From Candidatus Hodarchaeota archaeon (GTDB lineage Archaea > Asgardarchaeota > Heimdallarchaeia > Hodarchaeales > Hodarchaeaceae), in assembly GCA_029856365.1 (NCBI GenBank), contig JAHQWW010000027.1, positions 1 through 35,102 of the forward strand: a DNA stretch of 35,102 bases, given 5' to 3'. The translations under genes were made by a program, and so were the position numbers. The first letter of the stretch is position 1, and every line of letters begins with the position of its first letter. Of this stretch, positions 7,773 through 15,496 are shown one piece after another. Below the pieces are notes generated by a model. It ran no database searches and was not told the DNA's origin. It saw only the letters and a program-made list of their open reading frames with translations.

Positions 7773-8582
7773 GTGGATTCAGGACTCAATGGTGCGCATG
7801 TATTAATAACTGGAGCCAGTGGAGGCATTGGGCAAGCAATTGCTAAGTTCTTTGATGAAGAAGGTTGCTGCCTTTCACTTCATTATAATAAAAATAAAAA
7901 GCAGATTTTAAGATTTAGTTCGGAGTTAGAAGGCGATCATTGCTTACTTCAAGCCGATTTGTCCTCAGAAGTACAAACTAAAGAACTTTTTCGCGACAGC
8001 ATTGCTACCTATGGACGGATAGACTGCCTTGTGGTAAACCATGGCATCTGGCCAGAAAGTCCCGTTCCTGTTCATGAAATGAAATTAGAACAGTGGGATA
8101 AGACTATAGCAATCAATCTTCGTGCAGCCTTCATTTGTAGCAAACAGTATGTTCAAAACTTAGTAACTTTTCCTAAAGAGTTCGCTAGTATAGTCTATAT
8201 TAGCAGCACTGCTGGAGTATTTGGGGAAGCAGGCCATGCTGATTATGCTGTTTCAAAATCTGGTCTCCATGGATTGATGCTATCATTAAAAAATGAAATA
8301 ACTCACATTGCGTCTCGTGGTAGAGTTAACATCGTCGCACCAGGTTGGACTATTACTCCTATGACTGAAAAATTTCTGGAAGATCATGAAGGCATTCGAA
8401 GTGCGCTGCAAACAATACCACTTCGGAAATTAGCGCGTCCAGAGGATATTGCAAGGGTTGTTGTGTTTCTATCTTCAGATAGGCTTGCGAGTCACATTTC
8501 AGGTCAAGTGATCACCGTAGCGGGTGGTATGGAGGGACGAAAACTCTTTGAACCACATGAAATAGACATAAATGGAATCTAG
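7773..8582 (+). CDS. Short-chain dehydrogenase/reductase (FabG-like)
   Basis: A 269-residue classical SDR, an NAD(P)-dependent oxidoreductase of soluble type. The cofactor motif TGASGGIG is at 13-20, NHG (NAG equivalent) at 89-91, Ser144/145 in YISST and the catalytic pair Y158/K162 in YAVSK. The APGWTITPMTE segment and the C-terminal GQVITVAGGM resemble 3-oxoacyl-ACP-reductase-like members, but the SDR fold serves many substrates and the true one cannot be read from sequence. The start is GTG at 7773, supported by GGTGATT six bases upstream. It is followed 31 bp later by the interrupted trmO. No pathway partner is evident. Confidence 0.88.
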   Translation: MDSGLNGAHVLITGASGGIGQAIAKFFDEEGCCLSLHYNKNKKQILRFSSELEGDHCLLQADLSSEVQTKELFRDSIATYGRIDCLVVNHGIWPESPVPVHEMKLEQWDKTIAINLRAAFICSKQYVQNLVTFPKEFASIVYISSTAGVFGEAGHADYAVSKSGLHGLMLSLKNEITHIASRGRVNIVAPGWTITPMTEKFLEDHEGIRSALQTIPLRKLARPEDIARVVVFLSSDRLASHISGQVITVAGGMEGRKLFEPHEIDINGI

Positions 8583-8613
8583 CGTCTCATTCTGTTAGAG
8601 AAGAGGTAGTGGA

Positions 8614-9105
8614 ATGGAAAATTCACCAAGTGTTCAGTTTAAGGTCATTGGTTATATTCGCACACCATTTAAAGAGAAAAAATGAACTCCGATTCAATCC
8701 TGTTACTCTAATGTGGAGGGTCGGATTGAAATCTTTCCTCAATATGTTAAGGGTTTACATGATTTAGAGGATTTTTCTCATTTACAGTTAATCTATCATT
8801 TCCATAGAGCAAATGAGGTGAAATTAAAATTAACTCCTTTTATAGATGAGGAAGAAAGAGGAATTTTCTCAACAAGAGCTCCTCTTAGGCCAAATCCAAT
8901 TGGTATTTCTATAGTGGAATTAATTTCTATTAATCACGCTTCAAGCATTCTTCATATTCGAGGAGTGGATATGCTAGATTTCACTCCTTTATTAGACATT
9001 AAACCCTATGTTTCACTCTTTGATCATCGAGAGGCTAAAACAGGGTGGATCTCACGCTCTTTACAAGAATTTCAGAATGATAGGTTCTCAAATGGTCGTT
9101 TCTAA
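8614..9105 (+). pseudogene. trmO: trmO, tRNA t6A37 N6-methyltransferase, interrupted by UGA
   Basis: One frame from ATG 8614 encodes a TrmO/YaeB-type SAM-dependent methyltransferase that would add a methyl group to t6A37 of tRNA. The N-terminal beta strand VIGYIRTPFKEKK is followed at codon 24 by TGA (8683-8685), then TPIQ continues in the same frame. Relatives usually have Gly before TPIQ, so GGA to TGA is the simplest change. Downstream motifs are intact: DLEDFSHL, RAPLRPNPIGISIVEL and DIKPYVSLFD. Translation from GTG 8713 would give 130 residues lacking the first strands of the barrel and would probably not fold. No frameshift is seen. It is either a recent nonsense allele, a readthrough gene or a sequence error. 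Confidence 0.78.
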
Positions 9106-9121
9106 TCTTGTGTGTAAGTTT

Positions 9122-11794
9122 CTAGGAAGACAACTCTTTAGTTACTACAGTTAAATCGAGTTTAACACCGTAGTAGAACGCAGGAAGTTGTGAAATCAGT
9201 ACCACACCAAGTACTCCAACCCAAATCATTAACCAAGTCATAGGGAGAAGGATGATTTCAAAATAGAACAACCGAAGAATATTATCTAAAATCCAGCTTG
9301 CAATCCAGAGACCAACGGGAATTCCAAGAAGAATACCTAGTATAGCCTGAATGAGATTTTCTATAGTTAAAATAGTTAGAAACTCGCTGTCTGAGAAACC
9401 AAGAGTCATCATTGTTGCAATTTCACGTTGACGCTCCTGAAAGTTCACGTAAATGGTTGTAAAGATAGCAGTCCCAGCCAAAACACATGCAAACACTAAG
9501 AATACTGCAATAATGGCATTGAACGCTGCCATCAATATGTTTACCGATTGATGAAAATCATACCCAAACTCGACCGATCTTATTCCCTCTAATGGTATAA
9601 TTGAGTTTTTGATTTCCTCTAACAATGTAATATTTGAGGGTTGGATTACTTTCAGAATTAATTGTGAGCTAGGTGTTAAATCAATGTCTAATCCTGTTTT
9701 GAATATATCTATACCCATCTCTCTTGTGATGGTTGGAAGAGTAGTATAAACCATGCTTCCCCAAATTTCCTTGGAGATTCCTGAAACAGCGATTGAGGGG
9801 TTACTGAAACTAATATCACTCCCGCTTCGAGAAAAAGAGATACTCTCCGTGTTTCGTTTTAATAGATCTTTTAAATAATCAAGTGTTTGATTTCTTGCGA
9901 ACTCGGTACCATTCAGAAAAGCAGATTCTTTCCATAATTCTTCAGCTTTTCTGTAAGCGATGTCTATATAATTTCTGAGAAAGGGTAAGCTATAGGAAAT
10001 CTCTTCCCCAACGTTTATATCGAACTGATGGGCTAAAGCAGAACAAATAACCATGCTATCGTTTGGCCATAGCGTATCTTGCGAGGAAGACCAATGAAAT
10101 TTATGAGTAGCAGGAGTTGAATTGTTCCACGCTGTGATTAAGACTCCTTGTGATTTTTCTCCCATTCTAATTGACGAAGGTAATTGTAGTACGGGTTCAA
10201 CAGCTAGAACTCCTAATAAATGCTGAATATAAGTTACATCCTCCTTCACTCCCAGATCAAAATAATTTAATCCGTCATACTTGATTATCAAATCATACTG
10301 AGAGGTTTTATTAAACTGACAATCCACAGCAGTCGTGACAGAGTCAATAAAGGTAAAAGAAACAATGATAATCAAAACTGCCGCAGCAATAGCAGTTATT
10401 GTAGCAAAAGTCCTGATTTTTTTTCTAAAAAGATTTCGTAATGGTAAAGCGAAACGCAATTTGACGGGTTTAATGAAGATTATTTTCTCTAGAAAAACAT
10501 GTGAACCTTTTTCAATAACCATGGTTTGAAGAGCATTACGGGGGGTTAATCGGCTAGCACGCCAAGCAGGAATAGCTCCGCTTAGAAGACTTACCCCCAA
10601 ACCAGCTATTAAGGCGATAATTACGAGATGTAATTGGATTTGTATCTCAATTATTTGAGGAAATCTCATAAAGTATGAATAAATCCATGTAACCGCACCT
10701 GAGATAATTATTCCAAAACTGATACCCATTATACTTCCTATTCCCCCAATCAATAAGGTAAAACAAATATAGTGTAAAAGAATATCATTAGGCAGATAAC
10801 CTAAACAGGATGCAATTCCAATATTCCGTTTTTGGCTTTGGACTGTTCTACCCAAAGTAATATAAATTGCAACGGACGCAACTCCTAGAACAAGAATTGG
10901 GAGGATTAAAGCTACTTCTTCAAATGTTTCTAGGTCGAGGTGAAGGGCTAAATTTGAAACCTGATGTTCTTGCATTACGGGCTCTGCAAATACCCCATCA
11001 GTGAATGTATCAAGTAATTCAGTCAGTTCTTCAATTATCACATTGCGTGTTGTTGCAGCAACGTCTGAGGTCATTTTAATGATTAGATTATTTGCTAATC
11101 CAGTAAGGTTTGAGTATGTTTGCAGTCTCTCAATAGGGAGATAAATCACTCCAAAAACGCTTGTGGGAAGAAAATCATGTTTCGAAGGAATGATAACGAG
11201 ATATTCAGGGCTGAAAACAACACCCTGAACAAAAAAATCGTACTTTTGGTCTAGGATTTTTGTTGAAAGAGTATCTCCCTTTTTAATCTCGAATTTCGAG
11301 GCGAAATGGGCTTCTAATAAAATAAAATTATTCTGAGTAAAAGATTCGGAATAGGAACCACTTACAAAAATTAAGTCATTGGTTCGATTATCTTTGGATT
11401 GAGGCCACTTAATTCCAATCGCCCGACCATTTGCTAAGAATTGGCGATAAGAACCTCCCTGTGAGGTATTGACCTTATAACTTGTTCCCACAATCAATCG
11501 AAAATTGATTGCTTGGATTTCTTCATTATATTTTAATGTGAAATTGTCTAGTATATTTTCTAGTTCTGTGGTATTAAACCACGTATCACTATGGGTGGAA
11601 AATTCTGCGTCCGCGAAATTGGTTTGGCGATAAATGCGTTTATAAGATGAATAAAGGTTTTCATAACCCATAGTTAAAGCTAGAAACGAACCAGTTCCAA
11701 AGAAACAAAGTAAGATTAATGCAAATGTTAAAAGTTTCTGACGAGTAATATCTCTTCTAAGCTTCTTGAGCCAGATGCGGGTTAAAAATTTCAT
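9122..11794 (-). CDS. ABC transporter permease, FtsX/MacB type
   Basis: About 890 residues arranged as a membrane helix near the N terminus, a large extracytoplasmic MacB-type domain, a first FtsX block of three helices, a further helix and second extracytoplasmic domain, and a closing FtsX block with the usual TLGFSDSEFLTIL...GIPVGLWIA pattern. This is the long two-FtsX layout typical of LolCE/MacB-like exporters in archaea, acting as mechanotransmission or lipid/peptide export systems. The ATG at 11794 is preferred because AAGGA lies eight bases upstream; the frame is open back to a TTG at 11824 that overlaps the ATPase stop. It is co-transcribed with the ATPase. The substrate is unknown. 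Confidence 0.88.
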   Translation of the reverse strand: MKFLTRIWLKKLRRDITRQKLLTFALILLCFFGTGSFLALTMGYENLYSSYKRIYRQTNFADAEFSTHSDTWFNTTELENILDNFTLKYNEEIQAINFRLIVGTSYKVNTSQGGSYRQFLANGRAIGIKWPQSKDNRTNDLIFVSGSYSESFTQNNFILLEAHFASKFEIKKGDTLSTKILDQKYDFFVQGVVFSPEYLVIIPSKHDFLPTSVFGVIYLPIERLQTYSNLTGLANNLIIKMTSDVAATTRNVIIEELTELLDTFTDGVFAEPVMQEHQVSNLALHLDLETFEEVALILPILVLGVASVAIYITLGRTVQSQKRNIGIASCLGYLPNDILLHYICFTLLIGGIGSIMGISFGIIISGAVTWIYSYFMRFPQIIEIQIQLHLVIIALIAGLGVSLLSGAIPAWRASRLTPRNALQTMVIEKGSHVFLEKIIFIKPVKLRFALPLRNLFRKKIRTFATITAIAAAVLIIIVSFTFIDSVTTAVDCQFNKTSQYDLIIKYDGLNYFDLGVKEDVTYIQHLLGVLAVEPVLQLPSSIRMGEKSQGVLITAWNNSTPATHKFHWSSSQDTLWPNDSMVICSALAHQFDINVGEEISYSLPFLRNYIDIAYRKAEELWKESAFLNGTEFARNQTLDYLKDLLKRNTESISFSRSGSDISFSNPSIAVSGISKEIWGSMVYTTLPTITREMGIDIFKTGLDIDLTPSSQLILKVIQPSNITLLEEIKNSIIPLEGIRSVEFGYDFHQSVNILMAAFNAIIAVFLVFACVLAGTAIFTTIYVNFQERQREIATMMTLGFSDSEFLTILTIENLIQAILGILLGIPVGLWIASWILDNILRLFYFEIILLPMTWLMIWVGVLGVVLISQLPAFYYGVKLDLTVVTKELSS

Positions 11795-11817
11795 TTTAAG
11801 CGTCCTTAATCGTTGCT

Positions 11818-12558
11818 TTACCAAAAAAGATTATTCACATTTTCTGGTTCTCGCTGTTCAAAATAACTCACTTGCCCCATTTGCATGGTCAAGACCAGAT
11901 CAGCTATTTTGGAGATCTGTCGGTTATGAGTCGCTAGTACGAAAGTTTTTTCGGCATCTTCATTAAGTTCCTTCATTAACGAGAGTATGTAGACTCCAGT
12001 ACGATAATCAAGATTACCTGTGGGTTCATCAGCCACAATAATTGGTGGATCTTTTGCTAGTGCTCGGGCAATGGCTACCCGCTGTTGTTCGCCCCCACTC
12101 AATTGTGATGGGAAATGATTAGCACGATCTTTTAATCCGACCTTATCTAACCACTTAAAAGCGACTTCACGGATATTTTTTTTCTTAAATATTCGTGATC
12201 CATTTGCAGTAGGAACACCAACCAAATCCAAAGCGAACTCTATGTTTTCTAAGGCGGTTAAAGTGGGTAAAAGGTTGAAAAATTGAAAAATAAAACCTAT
12301 TTTCAGTCTACGGAACTGAGCTCTTTGTTTCCGATTGAGAAAGGTGATGTCAACATTTTCAATACGAATTTTTCCTGATGTGGGAAAATCAATTGCAGAA
12401 ATCAAGTTTAAGAGAGTTGTTTTCCCAGAACCAGATGGTCCAAGTAAAACCACAAATATTCCTGGTTCAATGTCAAGTGTTATATTTTGAAGGGCATCTA
12501 CAGTCACTTCACCCATTTGATACCGTTTAGTTACTTCTTGAAACGAGATTTGAGGCAA
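11818..12558 (-). CDS. ABC transporter ATP-binding protein, LolD/MacB type
   Basis: A 246-residue ATPase that energises the adjacent FtsX permease. Walker A GPSGSGKT is at 40-47, the Q-loop glutamine in [12 protein letters not shown] (about 92), signature LSGGEQQR at 153-160, Walker B IIVADE at 173-178, D-loop GNLD and switch histidine H211 in ATHN. Length and the [17 protein letters not shown] segment fit the LolD/MacB/FtsE branch. The start is TTG at 12558 with a weak AGGA about ten bases upstream. It is the first gene of the two-gene operon; its promoter appears to share a palindromic TTTAAA with the divergent small gene at 12667. Confidence 0.92.
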   Translation of the reverse strand: MPQISFQEVTKRYQMGEVTVDALQNITLDIEPGIFVVLLGPSGSGKTTLLNLISAIDFPTSGKIRIENVDITFLNRKQRAQFRRLKIGFIFQFFNLLPTLTALENIEFALDLVGVPTANGSRIFKKKNIREVAFKWLDKVGLKDRANHFPSQLSGGEQQRVAIARALAKDPPIIVADEPTGNLDYRTGVYILSLMKELNEDAEKTFVLATHNRQISKIADLVLTMQMGQVSYFEQREPENVNNLFW

Positions 12559-12611
12559 TGGATCCGAGTCCTGATTTTGTTGAAACTTGTAAGACTGAAT
12601 TACTACTATGA

Positions 12612-12621
12612 CATTTAAAAA
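12612..12621. promoter_or_regulatory. Divergent promoter with a shared TATA element
   Basis: The segment CATTTAAAAA contains a palindromic TTTAAA. Read on plus it would start a transcript near 12643, ahead of the small gene at 12667. Read on minus it would start one near 12591, ahead of the ABC ATPase at 12558. A single TBP site serving both directions is possible but inferred. Confidence 0.35.
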
Positions 12622-12666
12622 CTATACTATTCTTGTACCTAATTAAATTGCTTAGAGTGATGGTAT

Positions 12667-12840
12667 TTGCGAAAGATTAAGTCATTTAATTTACAGGTTA
12701 ATGAGGAGAAAATTCCTGCAAAAAGATTTGTACAACAATTCATCGGAAATTCATTAGTAGGTATGGTTGAAACACTTCATTTAAAGGATCAATCCGTTCA
12801 AAAAATAGATCTTACAATTGAATTTGACGAAGAAAAATAA
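12667..12840 (+). CDS. Small conserved-looking hypothetical protein (57 aa)
   Basis: A TTG-started frame of 57 codons, from MRKIKSFNLQVNEEKIPAKR to DLTIEFDEEK, with GAGTGATGG about six bases upstream as a ribosome site and a TATA box at 12612-12621. The layout is beta strand (SFNLQVNEEKI), amphipathic helix (FVQQFIGNSLVGMVETL), then a strand ending in an acidic tail (KIDLTIEF), as in a small stand-alone beta-alpha-beta domain. Codon content and amphipathic pattern look genuine. No family name is assigned. It is divergent from the ABC exporter genes. Confidence 0.55.
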   Translation: MRKIKSFNLQVNEEKIPAKRFVQQFIGNSLVGMVETLHLKDQSVQKIDLTIEFDEEK

Positions 12841-12961
12841 ATAATATCAAATTTCCTTTTTTCTTCATTGTATTTCTCAATTATTCTTCAGCAGATTATT
12901 CCTAAATGATTCCTGCTTTTAGAGCTAAATTTATGAATTTTAGCTGATAAAGTTCTGATTC

Positions 12962-13360
12962 TTAATATCCTTGTGTATTTCGTCTTTGGTACTGTCTAGG
13001 CCTTTGGTGGGGATTCTCTTTTACAAAAATTGCTAAAATGATATATAAAACTACTCCTGATAGGTAAAAAACCGCGAAAAAGATAAAGGCGAGTCTGACA
13101 AGAATGGGATCAATGTTGAAGTATTCTCCCAAGCCGCCACACACCCCTGCTATCCACCGATCCTCTCTGCTACGATAAAATCGTTTGGGTTGAGTCGATG
13201 TGCGGGGTCTGTACTTTGTCGTTATTACAGTTTCAGGGGTCTATGACATCGTTCCAGCTCCAACCCATGTTTTTGATTTGTCTAATTGCGAACCACAGTT
13301 ATTACAAAATATATCGTCTTCTTTCACTACCTCTCCGCACTTATCACAATACTTTACCAT
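12962..13360 (-). pseudogene. Zinc-ribbon/PspC membrane protein interrupted by UAG
   Basis: A single frame of 133 codons. ATG 13360 is preceded by GGTG at a spacing of seven. It encodes a zinc ribbon with CDKCG and CNNCG (Cys pairs at 5/8 and 19/22), a linker, then a PspC domain (WIAGVCGGLGEYFNIDPILVRLAF) with a membrane helix (YLSGVVLYIILAIFV) and a basic tail. Codon 40 is TAG (13241-13243); CAG to TAG would be the simplest change. The reading frame is unbroken on both sides. The 60-residue frame from 13144 alone starts inside the PspC motif and lacks its first residues. PspC proteins act at the membrane in envelope stress in bacteria; the role here is unknown. Confidence 0.72.
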
Positions 13361-13676
13361 TAATTTTCACCATAAAAATACTTTAGGATCCTAAGTTTTC
13401 AAGTTATGATTACTAGCAGTAATAGAATTAATATTTATAAATTTGAATGAGGGGGTATAGGAGAAGTCCCATGTGGATTTTGAATGTTGAGCTCTGATTC
13501 CTATAAGGCTTCAATTATAGGATTATGCAGTAATCCGAATCTTAGTGATAAAGGAGTTATTTTAGGAGCTGAAACCTTTATTTGATAATAAAAAGGCTGT
13601 TAACAAGGAAACTCTGCTATTTTTTACTTCCATCACACAGCCTAGTGATTTAAAAGCAGTAGTTCCCTTAAAAAAA
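13361..13676. other. Intergenic region with coding-like sequence ahead of the methyltransferase
   Basis: Besides the minus-strand promoter, the plus strand holds a GGAGAAG ribosome-like site at 13460 followed by ATGs at 13471 and 13484. The frame from 13484 runs about 33 codons (MLSSDSYKASIIGLCS...) to a TGA near 13583. The methyltransferase frame is itself open from 13566, upstream of its TTG. The two frames overlap around GGAGCTGAA (13565-13573). This may be a 5' end separated from the methyltransferase by a frameshift. Confidence 0.35.
13431..13444 (-). promoter_or_regulatory. TATA box of the zinc-ribbon/PspC gene
   Basis: On the minus strand AAATTTATAAATATT gives a start near 13412 and a leader of about 50 nt before the ATG at 13360. 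AT-rich context lowers confidence. Confidence 0.35.
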
Positions 13677-15059
13677 TTGATTCAACATACCAAGGATGAA
13701 AATCGTCAATATCTATGGAAATCATTTACAGAAAGGAATCTGGAATGCTTTAAATTATTATATCAAGAGAAAGGTTCTCTTAAGGAAGTCTATTATGTTG
13801 ACCTTGAAACTCCTGTCTTATTTTATCCTGTTTTTAGAGACTCTATCCCTTCCAATACCGCTTACGCGTTTTTATCCATAGTAAAAAATATAAAATCAAA
13901 TTTATTGTATTCTTATAGCCAAGAAATAGAAAGTCTGTTTCTTTGGATTAATACAGAAAAAAAAATGGGTAATATATCGTTTCACACTTTTAAATTAGAA
14001 GACCAAGACATCAAATCCCTACAAAAATCGGGAACTCCTAAATCCAAGAGGAAAGAAGATGGCCAAGGAGACTTAGATAAATTCCTTAGCCAAGGTTTTA
14101 TGCGAAAAACGGACTTAAAAAAGATAGCAAATCATCATAATTCGATTGAAACTGAATCAGAAACGATTATTCTTCAAAATGGTAAGAAAAGGATCCCTGT
14201 TGGCAAGAGAAGTTTGAAGAATCGTTTGAACTTATTAACTGGAAGAGAATGGATAAAATTCTCAAAAACTTGGTTTATTCATCGACCTCCATCTCGTAAA
14301 AAAGAAGAAATATTACATCCAGCTAAATTTCCTGAGACCCTAATTCGTCAATTCATAACCTTTTTCACAAAACCCAGGGAAGTAGTACTGGATCCATTTC
14401 TTGGCACTGGTAGTACTTTAATTGCTGCAAAACAGAGCAATAGGAGTGGTGTAGGAGTAGAACTCTCTCCTGAATATACTGAAATTAGTGAGCAGCGTTT
14501 AGAGAAGATAAACATCCAAGCCTATCCCCCATTATATCAAACTGATCAATCGAGTTTTTGGCAGGTGATTTGTGGGGATTCACGAAATCTTCTCAATTAT
14601 TGGGAAGAATTTAAATTACCTACTGTTGATTTTTGCCTAACAAGTCCCCCCTATTGGTGTCAACTTGAACGAAATGAAATTCGACAAAAAAAGCGGAAAG
14701 AAATGGGATTAGATACGAAATATAGTAACGATGACCCAAGAGATCTCAGTAACCTCAGAGATTATAATAATTTTCTTGATGAACAACAAAAGATTTTTGG
14801 GAAAGTTTACGAACTTTTACGTCCTAAGGGATATTTGGTAATCATCACAAATAATGTTTTTGCAAATAAGAGGGTCTATCCATTAGCTTATGATACAGCA
14901 CTCCGTTTGACTCAAGATAAAGAACATTCATGGATTCTAAAGGATGAAAAGATCTGGTTACAGGATGATAAATCTTTGATTGCATTAGGAGTAAATTATG
15001 CATGGGTGGGAAACCGCTGTCATCAATATTGTCATATTTTTCGGAAAGAAAGAGCCTGA
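13677..15059 (+). CDS. DNA methyltransferase, SPPYW (N4-cytosine/N6-adenine) type
   Basis: At least 460 residues. Residues 1-200 match nothing I recognise. The SAM-binding motif DPFLGTGSTLIAAK is at 239-252 with the acidic VELS after it, and the catalytic TSPPYW is at 322-327. SPPYW is typical of N4-cytosine enzymes, although N6 activity cannot be excluded. The SAM motif precedes the catalytic motif, the reverse of the common beta-class order. The final part (GVNYAWVGNRCHQYCHIFRK) looks like the closing strands of the methylase fold. The start is uncertain: TTG 13677 has no ribosome site, and the same frame is open and coding-like back to 13566 without an ATG. No restriction nuclease lies alongside; the next plus-strand gene is a small protein at 15201. 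Confidence 0.8.
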   Translation: MIQHTKDENRQYLWKSFTERNLECFKLLYQEKGSLKEVYYVDLETPVLFYPVFRDSIPSNTAYAFLSIVKNIKSNLLYSYSQEIESLFLWINTEKKMGNISFHTFKLEDQDIKSLQKSGTPKSKRKEDGQGDLDKFLSQGFMRKTDLKKIANHHNSIETESETIILQNGKKRIPVGKRSLKNRLNLLTGREWIKFSKTWFIHRPPSRKKEEILHPAKFPETLIRQFITFFTKPREVVLDPFLGTGSTLIAAKQSNRSGVGVELSPEYTEISEQRLEKINIQAYPPLYQTDQSSFWQVICGDSRNLLNYWEEFKLPTVDFCLTSPPYWCQLERNEIRQKKRKEMGLDTKYSNDDPRDLSNLRDYNNFLDEQQKIFGKVYELLRPKGYLVIITNNVFANKRVYPLAYDTALRLTQDKEHSWILKDEKIWLQDDKSLIALGVNYAWVGNRCHQYCHIFRKERA

Positions 15060-15200
15060 TCATTTCACTCTACCAAAGTGAATTTTTATCAATTTTGTAG
15101 GGCGCAAAAATATTGGATAACAGAGTTATATCAAAATTATCATATGTATAACTATCAGGTTTTAAGCTTTTGAGTCTCTTTGTTTTAAAATTCAAATAAA

Positions 15201-15422
15201 TTGCTTGCTAATGTTGAAGATATCTTGAATTTCGAAAAAGAGATCAATAAGAAGGCAGAGCTGACTAGATGGCGAAATACAGGTTGGGAACATCTATTTA
15301 TATTTGAGGAAGAAGGATTAGATGAATCTGGAGATCTGATAAAACAAATAATGGTAACTATCAAGGATAACAAACCTGAAGGAAAGTTTACGCTCTTTGA
15401 TCCCATTGAAGAACTGTTCTAG
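15201..15422 (+). CDS. Small protein of a family duplicated in this window (73 aa)
   Basis: A TTG-started frame with no clear ribosome site. Residues 22-73 (LTRWRNTGWEHLF...PIEELF) align without gaps to the degenerate frame at 17430-17615, with 26 of 52 positions identical by eye and both ending in EELF and a stop. The shared pattern T-x-W-x3-GWEH-x2-IF-x-EEGLD...KF-x-LF-x3-EELF shows that this frame was under protein-level selection. The function is unknown and no domain is recognised; the product is small, acidic and probably soluble. It lies 141 bp after the methyltransferase on the same strand. Confidence 0.6.
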   Translation: MLANVEDILNFEKEINKKAELTRWRNTGWEHLFIFEEEGLDESGDLIKQIMVTIKDNKPEGKFTLFDPIEELF

Positions 15423-15496
15423 GCCTTGGGAAAAGGAAAGCACATAATACTGATGAAACTGTTTTTTCTAAGTTTTGGAAAGCTTGAAGTGCATAT

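Noticed and set aside
13241..13243. UAG as pyrrolysine codon in the PspC gene
   Set aside because: UAG also ends intact genes here (permease at 9122, SDR at 8580, membrane protein at 7108). The protein family is unrelated to methylamine enzymes, and no PYLIS-like context or pyl genes are visible.
13198..13394. Two plus-strand ORFs of 62-64 codons
   Set aside because: They are antisense to the zinc-ribbon half of the PspC gene, whose minus-strand frame shows two CxxC pairs and a ribosome site.
15185..15406. Minus-strand ORF of 73 codons
   Set aside because: The plus-strand frame here matches the second copy at 17430 at protein level, so the minus frame is a shadow.
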